Below, piece by piece: positions 36,819 to 45,637 of a stretch of DNA of 64,000 nucleotides. A program made the position numbers and the translations under genes. The first letter of the stretch is position 1; each line of letters begins with the position of its first letter. The notes under the pieces were generated by a model. That model saw only the letters and a program-made list of their open reading frames with translations. It did not search any database and was not told where the DNA came from. Source of the stretch: Pseudomonas grimontii. Lineage in GTDB: Bacteria; Pseudomonadota; Gammaproteobacteria; Pseudomonadales; Pseudomonadaceae. The stretch spans positions 1 through 64,000 of the forward strand of contig NZ_VFES01000005.1 in NCBI RefSeq assembly GCF_007858185.1. Direction: 5' to 3'.

Positions 36819-37031
36819 ATGAGCACAGACAACGATCCCCAAGTCAGCGACCGTAACGATCCGGCGATTGACGGAGGCGAACCGGCCCCAGGCACGGCGG
36901 CCGATGCGCCCAAAGACCCGAAACCTGCCGCTGACCCCAAGGCCAAGGAAAACGACTACAGTCCAGACTTCAAGCCCGAGCGCGAGCCCAAGCCTGAAAC
37001 CGATGCCGATATCGATACCCAAGGTGGTTAG
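36819..37031 (+). CDS. small acidic Pro/Asp-rich protein
   Basis: This 70-residue polar protein is rich in Asp, Pro, Lys and Glu (for example KDPKPAADPKAKENDYSPDF) and is probably disordered. It has no hydrophobic segment, signal peptide or known domain. AGAGGTGACC precedes ATG 36819. It may belong with the 44-residue protein that follows after 11 bases. Function unknown. Confidence 0.7.
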   Translation: MSTDNDPQVSDRNDPAIDGGEPAPGTAADAPKDPKPAADPKAKENDYSPDFKPEREPKPETDADIDTQGG

Positions 37032-37042
37032 AGGAAACGGTC

Positions 37043-37177
37043 ATGTCTAAAGAACTGGAAGAAGAACTCAACGATCCGGGCAATGAAGATCCGGGCTCGC
37101 TGATGGATGATGCACAAGTGCCGCTCCACGAGCTGGACGACGCAGCGGATGTGGGCAATACAGAAAAGCCCGATTGA
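37043..37177 (+). CDS. very small acidic protein, 44 residues
   Basis: The reading frame MSKELEEELNDPGNEDPGSL continues to a stop at 37175-37177 and is strongly acidic. GAGGAAACGG lies just upstream of ATG 37043, a good ribosome-binding site. Tight spacing after the preceding acidic-protein gene and similar composition suggest a two-gene unit. No known family recognised; a REPIN begins five bases after its stop. Confidence 0.65.
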   Translation: MSKELEEELNDPGNEDPGSLMDDAQVPLHELDDAADVGNTEKPD

Positions 37178-37181
37178 TCCC

Positions 37182-37276
37182 CCCGTAGCAGCTGCCGAGG
37201 CTTGGCGAGGCTGCGTCGGCGGCGCACCTGACACACCGCAAACGCAGCCTCGCCAAGGCTCGGCAGCTGCTACGGG
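37182..37276. repeat. single REPIN (same family as the 1-604 array)
   Basis: CCCGTAGCAGCTGCCGAGGC at the left is inverted as GCCTCGCCAAGGCTCGGCAG plus CTGCTACGGG at the right, around a loop of about 25 bases. It lies just after the 44-residue protein gene and before the convergent EAL gene, so it could end transcription from both sides. Confidence 0.88.
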
Positions 37277-37333
37277 CATGAACGGCGCTTGGAATGAAAA
37301 CTCATTTATTAGGTATGCACCTCCCGCCGACGC

Positions 37334-38575
37334 TCACCGCTCCAACAACAAGCGCTCCAGCGCTGCTGCGGATAACGGCCGGCTGAACAGATAGCCCTGG
37401 ATCTGATCACAGCCGGCCTGTTTCAAAAACGCCAGTTGCGCCTGGGTTTCCACGCCCTCGGCCACCACCCGCAGGTTCAGGCTGTGGGCCAATTCGATAA
37501 TGGTGCGGGTGATCGCCGCATCCTGGGGGTTGCTGGTGACTTCGCGGATGAACGCAATGTCGATCTTCAGCGTATCGATGGGGAAGCGGCGCAAGTAGGC
37601 CAGGCTTGAATAGCCGGTGCCGAAGTCATCGATGGAGATTTTTACTCCCATGGCGCGCAGGCGCTGCAGGCTGGCGATGGTGTGCTGGGTGTTTTCCATC
37701 AGCGAGCCTTCGGTCAGCTCCACTTCCAGCCAGTGCGATTGCACCCCGGTCTGTTCGAGGATGTGCGCGATATCGGCAATCAGGTCGCCCTCGATCAACT
37801 GATGGCCGGAGACGTTCACCGACACCTCGATGGCTCCGATTTCACTGCGCTGCCACGCCGCAATCTGTCGGCACACGCTGTCGATCACCCAACGGCCCAC
37901 CATCACGATCAGGCCCAGGCTCTCCAAGATGGGCACGAACACCGCCGGGGATACCGCGCCATAGCCGGGCCGCTCCCAGCGCAGCAGGGCTTCGAGGGCG
38001 CAGATCCCGCCGCTGGACAGCTCCACCTTGGGTTGGTAATGCAGGGTGAACTCACCGCGCTCAACCGCTTGGCGCAGTGCCTGTTCGAGGTCCTGGCGGG
38101 CCAGGTCGTGCACGTTCATTCGTGCGTTATCGCTGGTGTGCTGTTGCAACTGTTGTTCAAGCAACTGGCTATGGCGCATCAACTGATCGCCATGGGCCTT
38201 GAGCCGCAGCAGGTTACGCACCCGCAGCCATAACTCCACGCGCTCCACCGGTTTGCTGATGAACTCCTCTGCGCCGGTTTCCAGCCCGGTCACCCGTGCG
38301 CTCGATTCACTGAGGGCCGACAGCATGATGATCGGAATGCTCGCCGTGGCCAGGTTGCCCTTGAGCTGGCTGGCCACTTCATAGCCGTCCATGCCCGGCA
38401 TCATGATGTCCAGCAGGATCAGGTCAGGTGGCTGCTTGGCCACCAGTTGCAAGGCTTCTTCGCCACTGCCGGCACTCAGGGTCTGGTAGCCCTCGTGTTG
38501 CAACAGGGTCTCCAGCAGCTTGCGAACCTGGGGTTCGTCATCAACGATCAACAGCGTTGCGGGTTGGCTGGCCAT
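37334..38575 (-). CDS. response regulator with EAL c-di-GMP phosphodiesterase domain
   Basis: This 413-residue protein has an N-terminal REC domain (phospho-acceptor Asp56 in [15 protein letters not shown]) and a C-terminal EAL domain (about 165-410). The catalytic signatures are intact: [52 protein letters not shown] and QGYLFSRPL. It should therefore be an active c-di-GMP phosphodiesterase controlled by phosphorylation, like RocR/PvrR proteins. It is the third gene of a leftward operon with a histidine kinase and a single-domain regulator, so the cascade probably ends in lowering c-di-GMP. Confidence 0.93.
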   Translation of the reverse strand: MASQPATLLIVDDEPQVRKLLETLLQHEGYQTLSAGSGEEALQLVAKQPPDLILLDIMMPGMDGYEVASQLKGNLATASIPIIMLSALSESSARVTGLETGAEEFISKPVERVELWLRVRNLLRLKAHGDQLMRHSQLLEQQLQQHTSDNARMNVHDLARQDLEQALRQAVERGEFTLHYQPKVELSSGGICALEALLRWERPGYGAVSPAVFVPILESLGLIVMVGRWVIDSVCRQIAAWQRSEIGAIEVSVNVSGHQLIEGDLIADIAHILEQTGVQSHWLEVELTEGSLMENTQHTIASLQRLRAMGVKISIDDFGTGYSSLAYLRRFPIDTLKIDIAFIREVTSNPQDAAITRTIIELAHSLNLRVVAEGVETQAQLAFLKQAGCDQIQGYLFSRPLSAAALERLLLER

Positions 38576-38584
38576 GGAGAGGAC

Positions 38585-38971
38585 TCATCTGAGGGGTGAG
38601 ATGGTGGTGTGTTGCAGCAGCGTGTCGATCACTTGGTACAGCTCTTTGTAGCGCAACGGCTTGCTGATGTAGGCATCGCAACCGGCCAACCGGGTCTTTT
38701 CACGGTCTTCCTTCATGGCCATCGCGGTGAGGGCAATCACCGGGATATGTGCGGTGTGCGGGTCCTGCTTGAGTAGCGCGGTAGCGGCGAGGCCATCCAT
38801 GCCCGGCAGCTGGATGTCCATCAGGATCAACGCCGGTTGGGCTTCACGGGCCAGGGTCAGGCCGCTTTCGGCGTCGGCGGCCCACACCACCGTGTGGCCG
38901 GCGTTGACCAGCAGCAGCCGGGCCAGGCGCATATTGGCCTCGTTGTCTTCGACAATCAGGATGTGGGCCAT
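38585..38971 (-). CDS. single-domain response regulator (REC only)
   Basis: This 128-residue receiver domain, of the CheY/DivK type, has MAHILIVEDNEANMRLARLL at the start, phospho-acceptor Asp52 (LILMDIQLPGMDG), and the conserved Thr/Lys in VIALTAMAMKED and CDAYISKPL. There is no output domain, so it may shuttle phosphate between the upstream kinase and the downstream REC-EAL protein. ATG 38971 overlaps the kinase 3' end by 16 bases. The gene ends 9 bases before the EAL gene. Confidence 0.92.
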   Translation of the reverse strand: MAHILIVEDNEANMRLARLLLVNAGHTVVWAADAESGLTLAREAQPALILMDIQLPGMDGLAATALLKQDPHTAHIPVIALTAMAMKEDREKTRLAGCDAYISKPLRYKELYQVIDTLLQHTTISPLR

Positions 38972-40305
38972 GCAGCCTCCGTGGCCCGATGGAGCGGCAG
39001 CCACACCACAAACCGAGCGCCCAGGCCTTCACGGCTGGCCACCGCGACACTGCCCTCGTGCAGATCGGCCAGTTGCTTGACCATCGCCAGGCCCAGCCCG
39101 GTGCCTTCGAATTTGCGCGCCAGGCTGCTGTCGATCTGGCTGAAGGCCTTGAACAACTTGCCCATGTCGTCCTCGGCGATACCGATGCCGGTGTTGCTGA
39201 CGCTCAATTCGAGAAACTGCTGGTGAGCGCTGGGTTGCAGGGCGAACCCGTGCATCGGCCAGTCGCCTGGCACGCGCCCGACCTGTTCGCGGGCCACCTG
39301 GCGCACCGCCAGGGTCACGGAACTGCCGTGTTCGCTGAACTTCACCGCATTGGCCAGCAGGTTGTAGATGATCTGCTTGGTCTTGCGCAGGTCCAGCGCC
39401 AGCGTGCCGAAGTCGCCCTGGCTTTCGAGCTTCAACTGGATGCGTTGCAGCGCGGCTTTTTCGCGCACGATCAACAGGCTGTTGGCAAGCAACCCTGCGA
39501 GCTCCACGGCCTCCAGTTCCAGGTCCATCATCCCGGCTTCGACCTTGGACAGGTCGAGGATGTCGTTGATCAGCGACAGCAAGTGCTGGCCGCTGGTGAA
39601 GATGTCGCCGATGTACTCGCGCTGGATCTCGCTCATGTCGCCCACCAGCCCGTCCTTCAACGCTTCGGAAAAACCGATCACCGCATTCAGTGGCGTGCGC
39701 AGTTCGTGGGACATGGTGGCAAGGAATTCGGACTTCATATGGCTGGCATGTTCCAGCTCCAGGTTCTTTTCCTCCAGCGCGCGCTCAAAGCCTTTGCGCT
39801 CGGCTTCTTCCTGTTTGCGCGCGGTGTTGTCGGTGCCGATCAACAGGTAGCCGATGATGGTGTCATGCCGGTTGCGCAGCGCCGTCACCGAGACCATGGC
39901 CGACAGGCGGCTGCCGTCCTTGCGGATATAGGTCAGCTCGTAAATATCTTCGATGCCGCGGGAGGCCTTGAACACCAGGGCTTCGAAGCCTGGCGTGATC
40001 GGTGTGTCGAGTTCCTGGCTGAGGGCGGCGGCGCGGGTGATCAGTTCGGCGGGGTCGGAAATGTCGGCGGGGGTGATGCGGTTGAGGACGTCGTCGGCGG
40101 CATACCCGAGCATGCGTTCTGCGCCGACATTGAAGATCTGGATCACACCTTTTTCATCGGTAGCGATGCTGGAGAAGTAGGCGCTGTTGAAGATCGCGTC
40201 TTGCAGGGCACCGGTTTTCAGCAGGGTTTTCTGGCGTTTGAATTCGACGATTTTTTCGGCCCGCGATTGGGCTTCGGGCGGGGATCCAGTAGCGGGTTTG
40301 TCCAT
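38956..40305 (-). CDS. PAS-domain sensor histidine kinase
   Basis: This 449-residue soluble kinase has a PAS domain (about 40-165, IFNSAYFSSIATDEKGVIQI, followed by a PAC-like IEDIYELTYIRKDGSRL), a short coiled coil, HisKA (MSHELRTPLNAVIGFSEAL, His about 227) and HATPase_c (LLANAVKFSEHG, SNTGIGIAEDDMG, GTGLGLAMVKQL). No membrane segments, so it senses an internal cue. ATG 40305 is favoured; the frame extends to 40368. It is the first gene of the three-gene signalling operon. An open frame on the opposite strand is spurious. Confidence 0.92.
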   Translation of the reverse strand: MDKPATGSPPEAQSRAEKIVEFKRQKTLLKTGALQDAIFNSAYFSSIATDEKGVIQIFNVGAERMLGYAADDVLNRITPADISDPAELITRAAALSQELDTPITPGFEALVFKASRGIEDIYELTYIRKDGSRLSAMVSVTALRNRHDTIIGYLLIGTDNTARKQEEAERKGFERALEEKNLELEHASHMKSEFLATMSHELRTPLNAVIGFSEALKDGLVGDMSEIQREYIGDIFTSGQHLLSLINDILDLSKVEAGMMDLELEAVELAGLLANSLLIVREKAALQRIQLKLESQGDFGTLALDLRKTKQIIYNLLANAVKFSEHGSSVTLAVRQVAREQVGRVPGDWPMHGFALQPSAHQQFLELSVSNTGIGIAEDDMGKLFKAFSQIDSSLARKFEGTGLGLAMVKQLADLHEGSVAVASREGLGARFVVWLPLHRATEAAWPTS

Positions 40306-40508
40306 GGCGGTGTTTCCAGGCAGATCAGGCCCGACCGTGTCGACGACAGGGCCGCAGAGCATGCTCACAGAAAATCGCGTGGACGCGATGAGGAGGAGAT
40401 GAGGTCCCCGGACAATAGCAGATACCGCCCACGGCGCGGTACGAATACACTCAAACGAATGTACGCCGGCAAAGGGCGGCGGACCGCCCTGTCAGCGTGC
40501 AGTGCCGC

Positions 40509-41072
40509 TTAGAGCGCGACGCTGCTGATGACCTGGGTGCTGTCATCCGGGTCGATGACGCTATGGAATCCCAGGGCATGGGTCAGGTCACGCAGCGGGG
40601 CGTTGGTCGCCTTGTCAACGGTGTACATGCGCCTGAAGCCATTGGCGCGCGCTGCGGTCATCAGGTGCTGCATCAAAATGCGCCCCAGGCCCAGGTGCTG
40701 CCAGGTATCGGCCACGGTGACGGCGCATTCGCATTCATCCGCCGTGGCCGCGGCATAGCGCGCCACGCCGATCTCGATCAGTTGGCCGTTGTCGTGCACC
40801 AGGGCGATGAAGGCCAGGCGTTGCTGGTTATCGACATCCATCAATTGATCCATCAGGGGCTTGCCGGGCTCGTTGATTTCGCCCAGGAAGCGCGCGTGCC
40901 GCGACTCACGGGACAAGCTCTTGATGAAATTGTATTCACGCTGCCGGTCCTCGGCCGTCAGCGGACGCACCAGCACATGGCGACCGTCATTAAGTTCGTC
41001 GATCCAGTGTTCGTGCGCAGTTGCCGCGTAGACGCCTGCGGCTTGCCGGTTTTGCTCTGTGATGGTTGGCAT
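40509..41072 (-). CDS. GNAT-family N-acetyltransferase
   Basis: This 187-residue protein has an acetyl-CoA binding core: VTVADTWQHLGLGRILMQHL (motif A with the Q-x-x-G-x-G/A-like loop) followed by AARANGFRRMYTVDKATNAP. The closest recognisable type is the small-molecule or protein acetyltransferase found beside anaerobic/stress genes in pseudomonads; the substrate is unknown. ATG 41072 has GGAGG six bases upstream. A degenerate FNR-type box (41145-41158) lies 73 bases before the start, next to the FNR-like regulator gene, so anaerobic control is inferred. Confidence 0.85.
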   Translation of the reverse strand: MPTITEQNRQAAGVYAATAHEHWIDELNDGRHVLVRPLTAEDRQREYNFIKSLSRESRHARFLGEINEPGKPLMDQLMDVDNQQRLAFIALVHDNGQLIEIGVARYAAATADECECAVTVADTWQHLGLGRILMQHLMTAARANGFRRMYTVDKATNAPLRDLTHALGFHSVIDPDDSTQVISSVAL

Positions 41073-41144
41073 GGTGAACCTCCGAGGTGGGGCGTGAAGC
41101 AGCGCCCGGTTGACTCGGTTGTACGCCATTGGTGGCAGGCAAAG

Positions 41145-41158
41145 CTGATTTGGATCAG
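41145..41158 (-). promoter_or_regulatory. FNR/ANR-like box upstream of the acetyltransferase gene
   Basis: CTGATTTGGATCAG is a symmetric 5-4-5 site differing from TTGAT-N4-ATCAA by one base in each half. It is 73 bases upstream of the acetyltransferase start and overlaps the gap after the FNR-like gene. Confidence 0.5.
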
Positions 41159-41169
41159 ATGCAGCGCTG

Positions 41170-41919
41170 TTACTCGGGCCCCTGCCAATGGCAGCCGGCT
41201 ATGAATGACTTGAGTTTCGGCATGTCGAGGATCTCGACGTTGCGCCCACTGACGTGCACCAGGCCCTGTTTGCGCAACTGCGCAATACTGCGGCACACCG
41301 TTTCCAGTCTCAGCCCCAAGTATGAGCCGATCTCTTCGCGCCGCATGCGCAATACAAAAGTTCGCGGTGAATAACCACGCGTACTCATGCGTAACGATAT
41401 ATTCAATAAAAATGCCGACAGTCGTTCGTCGGCGTTCATATTGCCCATCTGCAATAACATGCCGTGCTCACGTACAATTTCGCGGCTCATGATTTTATTC
41501 AAGTTATGTTGCAGCGACGGTATTTGACTGGCCAATCGCTCCAGCTGACTGAAGTGAAGCGGGCACACTTCGCTGTCTTCCAGGGCAATGGCATGGCAGG
41601 CATGTTTGTCGGCGCTGATAGCGTCCAGGCCGAGCATTTCCCCGGACATTTGAAACCCGGTGACTTGTTCGCGGCCGTCCATGGACACTATGCAGGTCTT
41701 GAAAAAACCGGTACGCACCGCGTACAGCGAGCGCAGGGGATCTGCGGTGCGATACAGCGAGGAGCCTTTTTTGACTTTGAGCCGTTGGGGAATCAGCGTG
41801 TCCAGGCGGACCACTTCGGATTCTGTCAGGCCGATGGGCAAGCACAATTCTAAAACACTGCAATTGGCACAGGCTGTTTTTAAATGTTGGACTTGTACAA
41901 GAACAGGTGTTGCTTTCAT
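41170..41919 (-). CDS. FNR/ANR-like transcriptional regulator (Crp/Fnr family)
   Basis: This 249-residue regulator has a cyclic-nucleotide-like fold and a C-terminal HTH. Four cysteines match those that hold the oxygen-sensitive 4Fe-4S cluster in FNR: Cys17, Cys20, Cys26 (TACANCSVLELCLP) and Cys108 (DKHACHA). The recognition helix reads LRLETVCRSIAQLRK; compared with FNR's E-x-x-S-R it keeps Glu and Arg but has Cys in place of Ser. It is similar to, but clearly not identical with, the main Anr of the genus, so it is probably a second FNR-type sensor. ATG 41919 is preferred over ATG 41955 because it matches family spacing. Confidence 0.88.
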   Translation of the reverse strand: MKATPVLVQVQHLKTACANCSVLELCLPIGLTESEVVRLDTLIPQRLKVKKGSSLYRTADPLRSLYAVRTGFFKTCIVSMDGREQVTGFQMSGEMLGLDAISADKHACHAIALEDSEVCPLHFSQLERLASQIPSLQHNLNKIMSREIVREHGMLLQMGNMNADERLSAFLLNISLRMSTRGYSPRTFVLRMRREEIGSYLGLRLETVCRSIAQLRKQGLVHVSGRNVEILDMPKLKSFIAGCHWQGPE

Positions 41920-42072
41920 GCCCAATGCCTCTTGCACACCTAATAATCCATTCACTAGACATCTAAATGTCAGGAAAAGATAGCTGCAAGTTTGGCACGG
42001 GAAAATAACTGACTACATTCAAGTATCTGCCTCGCTGCAATTACGGCAGCGAGGGTGGCCACCCATGATATT

Positions 42073-42996
42073 TCAATCCAGCATTTGCGGTTTAACCATC
42101 CATACACTGCATGGCATCTTGTACAACAGCGATTCAGCTGTACTACCCAGCAGTCGCGACAGGCCGCGATGACCGACCCGGCCCATGACGATCACATCGA
42201 CGTTGTAGGCATCGGCATAACTGGACAGCACCTTCGCCGGGTCGCCCAGGATCATATGACGCTGTGCCGGCGGGATGCCGTTGCGCGCCGCCAGCTCGTT
42301 GAAGGCCTGGCCCTGTTCGTCGAACAGCCGCTTGGCGGCCGTCGAGGAGAAGAAACCGGCGCCGCTGCCCAACCCGTACTCCTGGGCGCTCAGGTCCGAC
42401 AGGTCATGGGCATAAAGCACGTCTACCTGCGCATCGCATGCCGTGGCCAGCTTGACGGCTTCGTGCAGGATGCGGTCGTTGAGGTCGTCATAGCTCGGGT
42501 CGTGATGAAACGGGTCGACGGCCGCGATGATCTTGCGCGGCAAGGCGTGCTGCGCAGCGCTGACAAAATGCAGCGGCACCGGGCATTCGCGTATCAAGTG
42601 CACGTCCAGCGGTGTAAACATCAGCCGTGACAGCAAGGACTCATGTTCCAGAGCCTTGATGACCACCGCCATCGGCTCTTCCCGCAGGCGAACCAGCAGC
42701 TCTTGCAGCGGGCGTTCCACCCAGGCCACTTCGGTGGTGACCGTCAGCCCCCGTTTGCGCAAAGGCACGGCCTGCGCTTCCAGCCACTGCTGATGGCGTT
42801 CCACGTAGCCAAGGCGCATCTGTTCCAGCGCCTGCTCATTCACCAGCCCGGCCGTGGCCAGGCCTTCCAGATAATCGAAAGCCAGGATGTGCAGGGCAGC
42901 GCCTTCGGCTTTTGCCAGGGCGGCCGCCCGGTCGAACGCCGGGCTGCGTTCCATCAGCGGCGAGACCAGCAGCAGGAAACGGGTTTGAGCAGACAT
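42073..42996 (-). CDS. universal stress protein, tandem UspA domains
   Basis: This 307-residue protein has two Usp domains. The second ends with the nucleotide-binding signature VDVIVMGRVGHRGLSRLLGS followed by TAESLLYKMPCSVWMVKP; the first (from MSAQTRFLLLVSPLMERSPA) lacks a full G-2x-G-9x-G motif. Tandem Usp proteins of this type in P. aeruginosa are induced by Anr under oxygen limitation and support anaerobic survival. An FNR box (43085-43098) is 89 bases upstream. ATG 42996 has GGGAGAATCCCC upstream; the frame extends to 43098 without ribosome sites. Confidence 0.92.
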   Translation of the reverse strand: MSAQTRFLLLVSPLMERSPAFDRAAALAKAEGAALHILAFDYLEGLATAGLVNEQALEQMRLGYVERHQQWLEAQAVPLRKRGLTVTTEVAWVERPLQELLVRLREEPMAVVIKALEHESLLSRLMFTPLDVHLIRECPVPLHFVSAAQHALPRKIIAAVDPFHHDPSYDDLNDRILHEAVKLATACDAQVDVLYAHDLSDLSAQEYGLGSGAGFFSSTAAKRLFDEQGQAFNELAARNGIPPAQRHMILGDPAKVLSSYADAYNVDVIVMGRVGHRGLSRLLGSTAESLLYKMPCSVWMVKPQMLD

Positions 42997-43084
42997 GGGG
43001 ATTCTCCCTTGGGTGACCATTGGCAGCAGATAGCATCTGCGTTGATACCTGCTGTTGATCATGGCCCCGGGCGCCGAGGCCGAG

Positions 43085-43098
43085 TTGACCTGCATCAA
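43085..43098 (-). promoter_or_regulatory. FNR/ANR box for the universal stress protein gene
   Basis: TTGACCTGCATCAA matches TTGAT-N4-ATCAA at nine of ten half-site bases. It is 89 bases before the Usp start. The distance is compatible with activation at about -41.5 of a transcript with a leader of about 45 bases. Confidence 0.65.
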
Positions 43099-43162
43099 AT
43101 TGCCTTGAACCGGGGACTGGCAAGCGACGCTCGGTCAGGCGCGTCAAACAATCCGGCGATAG

Positions 43163-43176
43163 TTGATCATGATCAA
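43163..43176 (+). promoter_or_regulatory. perfect FNR/ANR box for the alcohol dehydrogenase gene
   Basis: TTGATCATGATCAA is an exact, fully palindromic TTGAT-N4-ATCAA site. It lies 68 bases before the dehydrogenase ATG, in the divergent promoter shared with the Usp gene, and 65 bases from the other FNR site. Confidence 0.75.
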
Positions 43177-43243
43177 CTTATACGGTGTCTGCGCGGCGCA
43201 GTCTGGGGGCATTCAGGATTCATCTGGCGCAGGAGGTCACACC

Positions 43244-44317
43244 ATGGCAACCATGAGAGCAGCTGTCTTCGTTGAAAAAAACCGTATCGTCCTCGACGAC
43301 AAACCCATCCCGGAAGTCGGCCCGCTGGACGCCCTGGTGCGGATCACCACCACGACAATTTGCGGCACCGACGTGCATATCCTGCGCGGTGAGTATCCGG
43401 TGGCCAAGGGGCTGACCGTGGGCCATGAACCGGTGGGCATTATTGAGCGGTTGGGTTCCCAGGTACGCGGTTTCTTCGAGGGGCAGCGGGTGATTGCCGG
43501 GGCCATTACCCCCAGCGGGCAGAGCTTTGCCTGCCTGTGTGGCTGCGGCTCCCAGGACGGCCCCGATACGCGCCACGGTTTTCGCGCAGCCGGAGGCTGG
43601 AAATTCGGCAATACCCTTGACGGCTGCCAGGCCGACTACGTGCTGGTTCCCGATGCGCTGGCCAACCTGTGCCCGATCCCCGATGGCTTGAGTGATGAAC
43701 AGGTACTGATGTGCCCGGACATCATGTCCACCGGCTTTTCCGGCGCCGAGCGGGGCGAGGTGAGCATTGGCGATACGGTGGCGGTGTTCGCCCTCGGGCC
43801 GATCGGCCTCTGCGCGGTGGCGGGCGCACGGCTTAAAGGCGCTTCGATGATCATTGGCGTCGACGGGCTCAGCGAACGCATGAATGTCGCCCGGGGCCTG
43901 GGGGCTACCCATATCGTTGATTTCAAGAAAGGCAATGTGGTCGAGCAGATCATGGGCCTGACGGATGGGCGCGGGGTGGATGTGGCCATCGAAGCCCTGG
44001 GCACCCAGGGTACCTTCGAATCGGCATTGCGCGTGCTGCGCCCTGGTGGACGCTTGTCCAGCCTGGGCGTGTACTCCAGTGACCTGCATATCCCGTATGA
44101 CGCGTTTGGCGCCGGCCTGGGGGACTACAGCATCGTGTCGACCCTGTGTCCCGGCGGCAAGGAACGCATGCGCCGCTTGATGGCCGTGGTTGCCAGTGGC
44201 CGGGTGGACTTGTCGCCGCTGGTGACGCACCGTTTTCAGCTCGACGACATCGAGGCGGCCTATGAACTGTTCGCCCATCAGCGCGACGGCGTCATGAAAG
44301 TCGCGATTACCCCGTGA
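43244..44317 (+). CDS. zinc-dependent alcohol dehydrogenase (MDR family)
   Basis: This 357-residue medium-chain dehydrogenase has catalytic zinc ligands ICGTDVHILRGEYP and GHEPVG, the Rossmann motif ALGPIGLCAVAG with GVDGLSERMNVARGLGATH, and a C terminus ending RDGVMKVAITP. The usual four-cysteine structural-zinc lobe is atypical (FACLCGCGSQDG). The substrate is unknown; a role in fermentative alcohol/aldehyde turnover fits the upstream FNR box. ATG 43244 has AGGAGG seven bases before it; the upstream in-frame ATG falls inside the FNR site. The end of this gene is echoed in the scar at 46671-46713. Confidence 0.9.
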   Translation: MATMRAAVFVEKNRIVLDDKPIPEVGPLDALVRITTTTICGTDVHILRGEYPVAKGLTVGHEPVGIIERLGSQVRGFFEGQRVIAGAITPSGQSFACLCGCGSQDGPDTRHGFRAAGGWKFGNTLDGCQADYVLVPDALANLCPIPDGLSDEQVLMCPDIMSTGFSGAERGEVSIGDTVAVFALGPIGLCAVAGARLKGASMIIGVDGLSERMNVARGLGATHIVDFKKGNVVEQIMGLTDGRGVDVAIEALGTQGTFESALRVLRPGGRLSSLGVYSSDLHIPYDAFGAGLGDYSIVSTLCPGGKERMRRLMAVVASGRVDLSPLVTHRFQLDDIEAAYELFAHQRDGVMKVAITP

Positions 44318-44354
44318 AGGCAGCGTCGGCATTGGTCCGCGCCGGCAGGTACGG

Positions 44355-45593
44355 ATGACTGCTTCCCTTGGAATCGCCGGAGCCGCCGCCGCGCTGGGCA
44401 TCGGCATGCTGGTGGGGCTTGAGCGCGAGCGCAGCAAGGGGCAGGGTGAGCGTCGTGCCTTTGCCGGTTTACGCACCTATTCAATCACGGCGTTGCTGGG
44501 CTACGTCACGCAGCAAGTCGGCGGTGCGCTGCTGCTCGGGTTGGTCGCCGGTTGCCTGGCGATGATTGTCAGTACCGCTTATTGGAAGAGCCAGGACGAA
44601 GACCCGGGAATCACCAGTGAAGTCGCGTTGCTCACGGTATTGGTGCTGGGCGCCCTGTGCGGGGTCAGGCCCGAGTTGGCCACGGCAATCGGCGTGGTCA
44701 TGGTTGGCCTGTTGGCCTATCGCGACAAGCTGCACAACTTTGCCCGCAGCCAATTGACCGAAGCAGAAATGCGCGACGGCCTGCTATTGCTGATTGTGGC
44801 GCTGGTGGTCCTGCCGCTGGCGCCGGATCGTTTCATCGGCTCTTATGGCGGGGTGAACCTGCGCACCATCTGCACCTTGACCGTGCTGTTGATGGCGGTA
44901 GGGGCGGTGGGGCACGTGGCGGTACGTATGCTGGGGCCCCGCTATGGTTACGTCATCGGCGCCGTGGCCTCGGGCTTCGCTTCCAGTACGGTGACCATTG
45001 CCGCCATGGGCAACCTTGTCGCCAAGGAACCGGAGCATCTGCGCACGCTCGCAGCGGCGGCGATTCTCTCGAATATCGCCACGGTGGCCCAGGCCGTACT
45101 GATCCTCGGTACCGTGGAGCCGGCGCTGCTGTCGCAGATGATGTGGCCATTACTCGCCGGGTTTGCCACCACTGCGTTGTATGGGGGATGTCTCATGCTT
45201 CGCGTGCCACCGGCGCCGGCCGGCCAGGCCATCCGCGTGGGAGGCGCGTTCGACCTCAAGCTGGCACTGATCATGGTTCTGACCCTGACCGGCATCACCT
45301 TCCTATCGTCCGTGATGCTTTATTACTTCGGCCAGGTGGGGGTGATGGTAACGGCCACCCTGAGCGGTTTCGCCGACGCTCACGCCACCACCGCATCGAT
45401 TGCCGCCCTGGTCACCAGCGGCCAGCTCGCGCTCCACGCCGCACCGATCCCGGTGTTGCTGGCGATCAGTTGCAACTCGCTGAGCAAGTGCCTGGTGGCC
45501 TGGGTCAGCGGTGGCCGCCGATTTGCGGCCTATGTGATCGCCGGGCAGGTGTTGCTGACCGCCGCGATGTGGTTGGGTGCGCTGGTCAGTTGA
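44355..45593 (+). CDS. MgtC/SapB-type membrane protein (DUF4010)
   Basis: This 412-residue polytopic protein opens with the MgtC-like segment LGIGMLVGLERERSKGQGER and RTYSITALLGYV, followed by a DUF4010 region with repeated helices such as GYVIGAVASGFASSTVTIAA and ATTASIAALVTSGQL. About 11 membrane segments are visible. Function is uncertain; related proteins influence Mg/phosphate stress. It follows the alcohol dehydrogenase gene by 37 bases on the same strand and may share its FNR-controlled promoter. Confidence 0.88.
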   Translation: MTASLGIAGAAAALGIGMLVGLERERSKGQGERRAFAGLRTYSITALLGYVTQQVGGALLLGLVAGCLAMIVSTAYWKSQDEDPGITSEVALLTVLVLGALCGVRPELATAIGVVMVGLLAYRDKLHNFARSQLTEAEMRDGLLLLIVALVVLPLAPDRFIGSYGGVNLRTICTLTVLLMAVGAVGHVAVRMLGPRYGYVIGAVASGFASSTVTIAAMGNLVAKEPEHLRTLAAAAILSNIATVAQAVLILGTVEPALLSQMMWPLLAGFATTALYGGCLMLRVPPAPAGQAIRVGGAFDLKLALIMVLTLTGITFLSSVMLYYFGQVGVMVTATLSGFADAHATTASIAALVTSGQLALHAAPIPVLLAISCNSLSKCLVAWVSGGRRFAAYVIAGQVLLTAAMWLGALVS

Positions 45594-45637
45594 TCGCCCT
45601 AGCAGAGATAAACGACCCGCGCCAGCGCTTACGCACC

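Noticed and set aside
38989..40512. Open frame of 507 codons on the plus strand opposite the histidine kinase
   Set aside because: Antisense shadow; the kinase motifs on the minus strand are complete.
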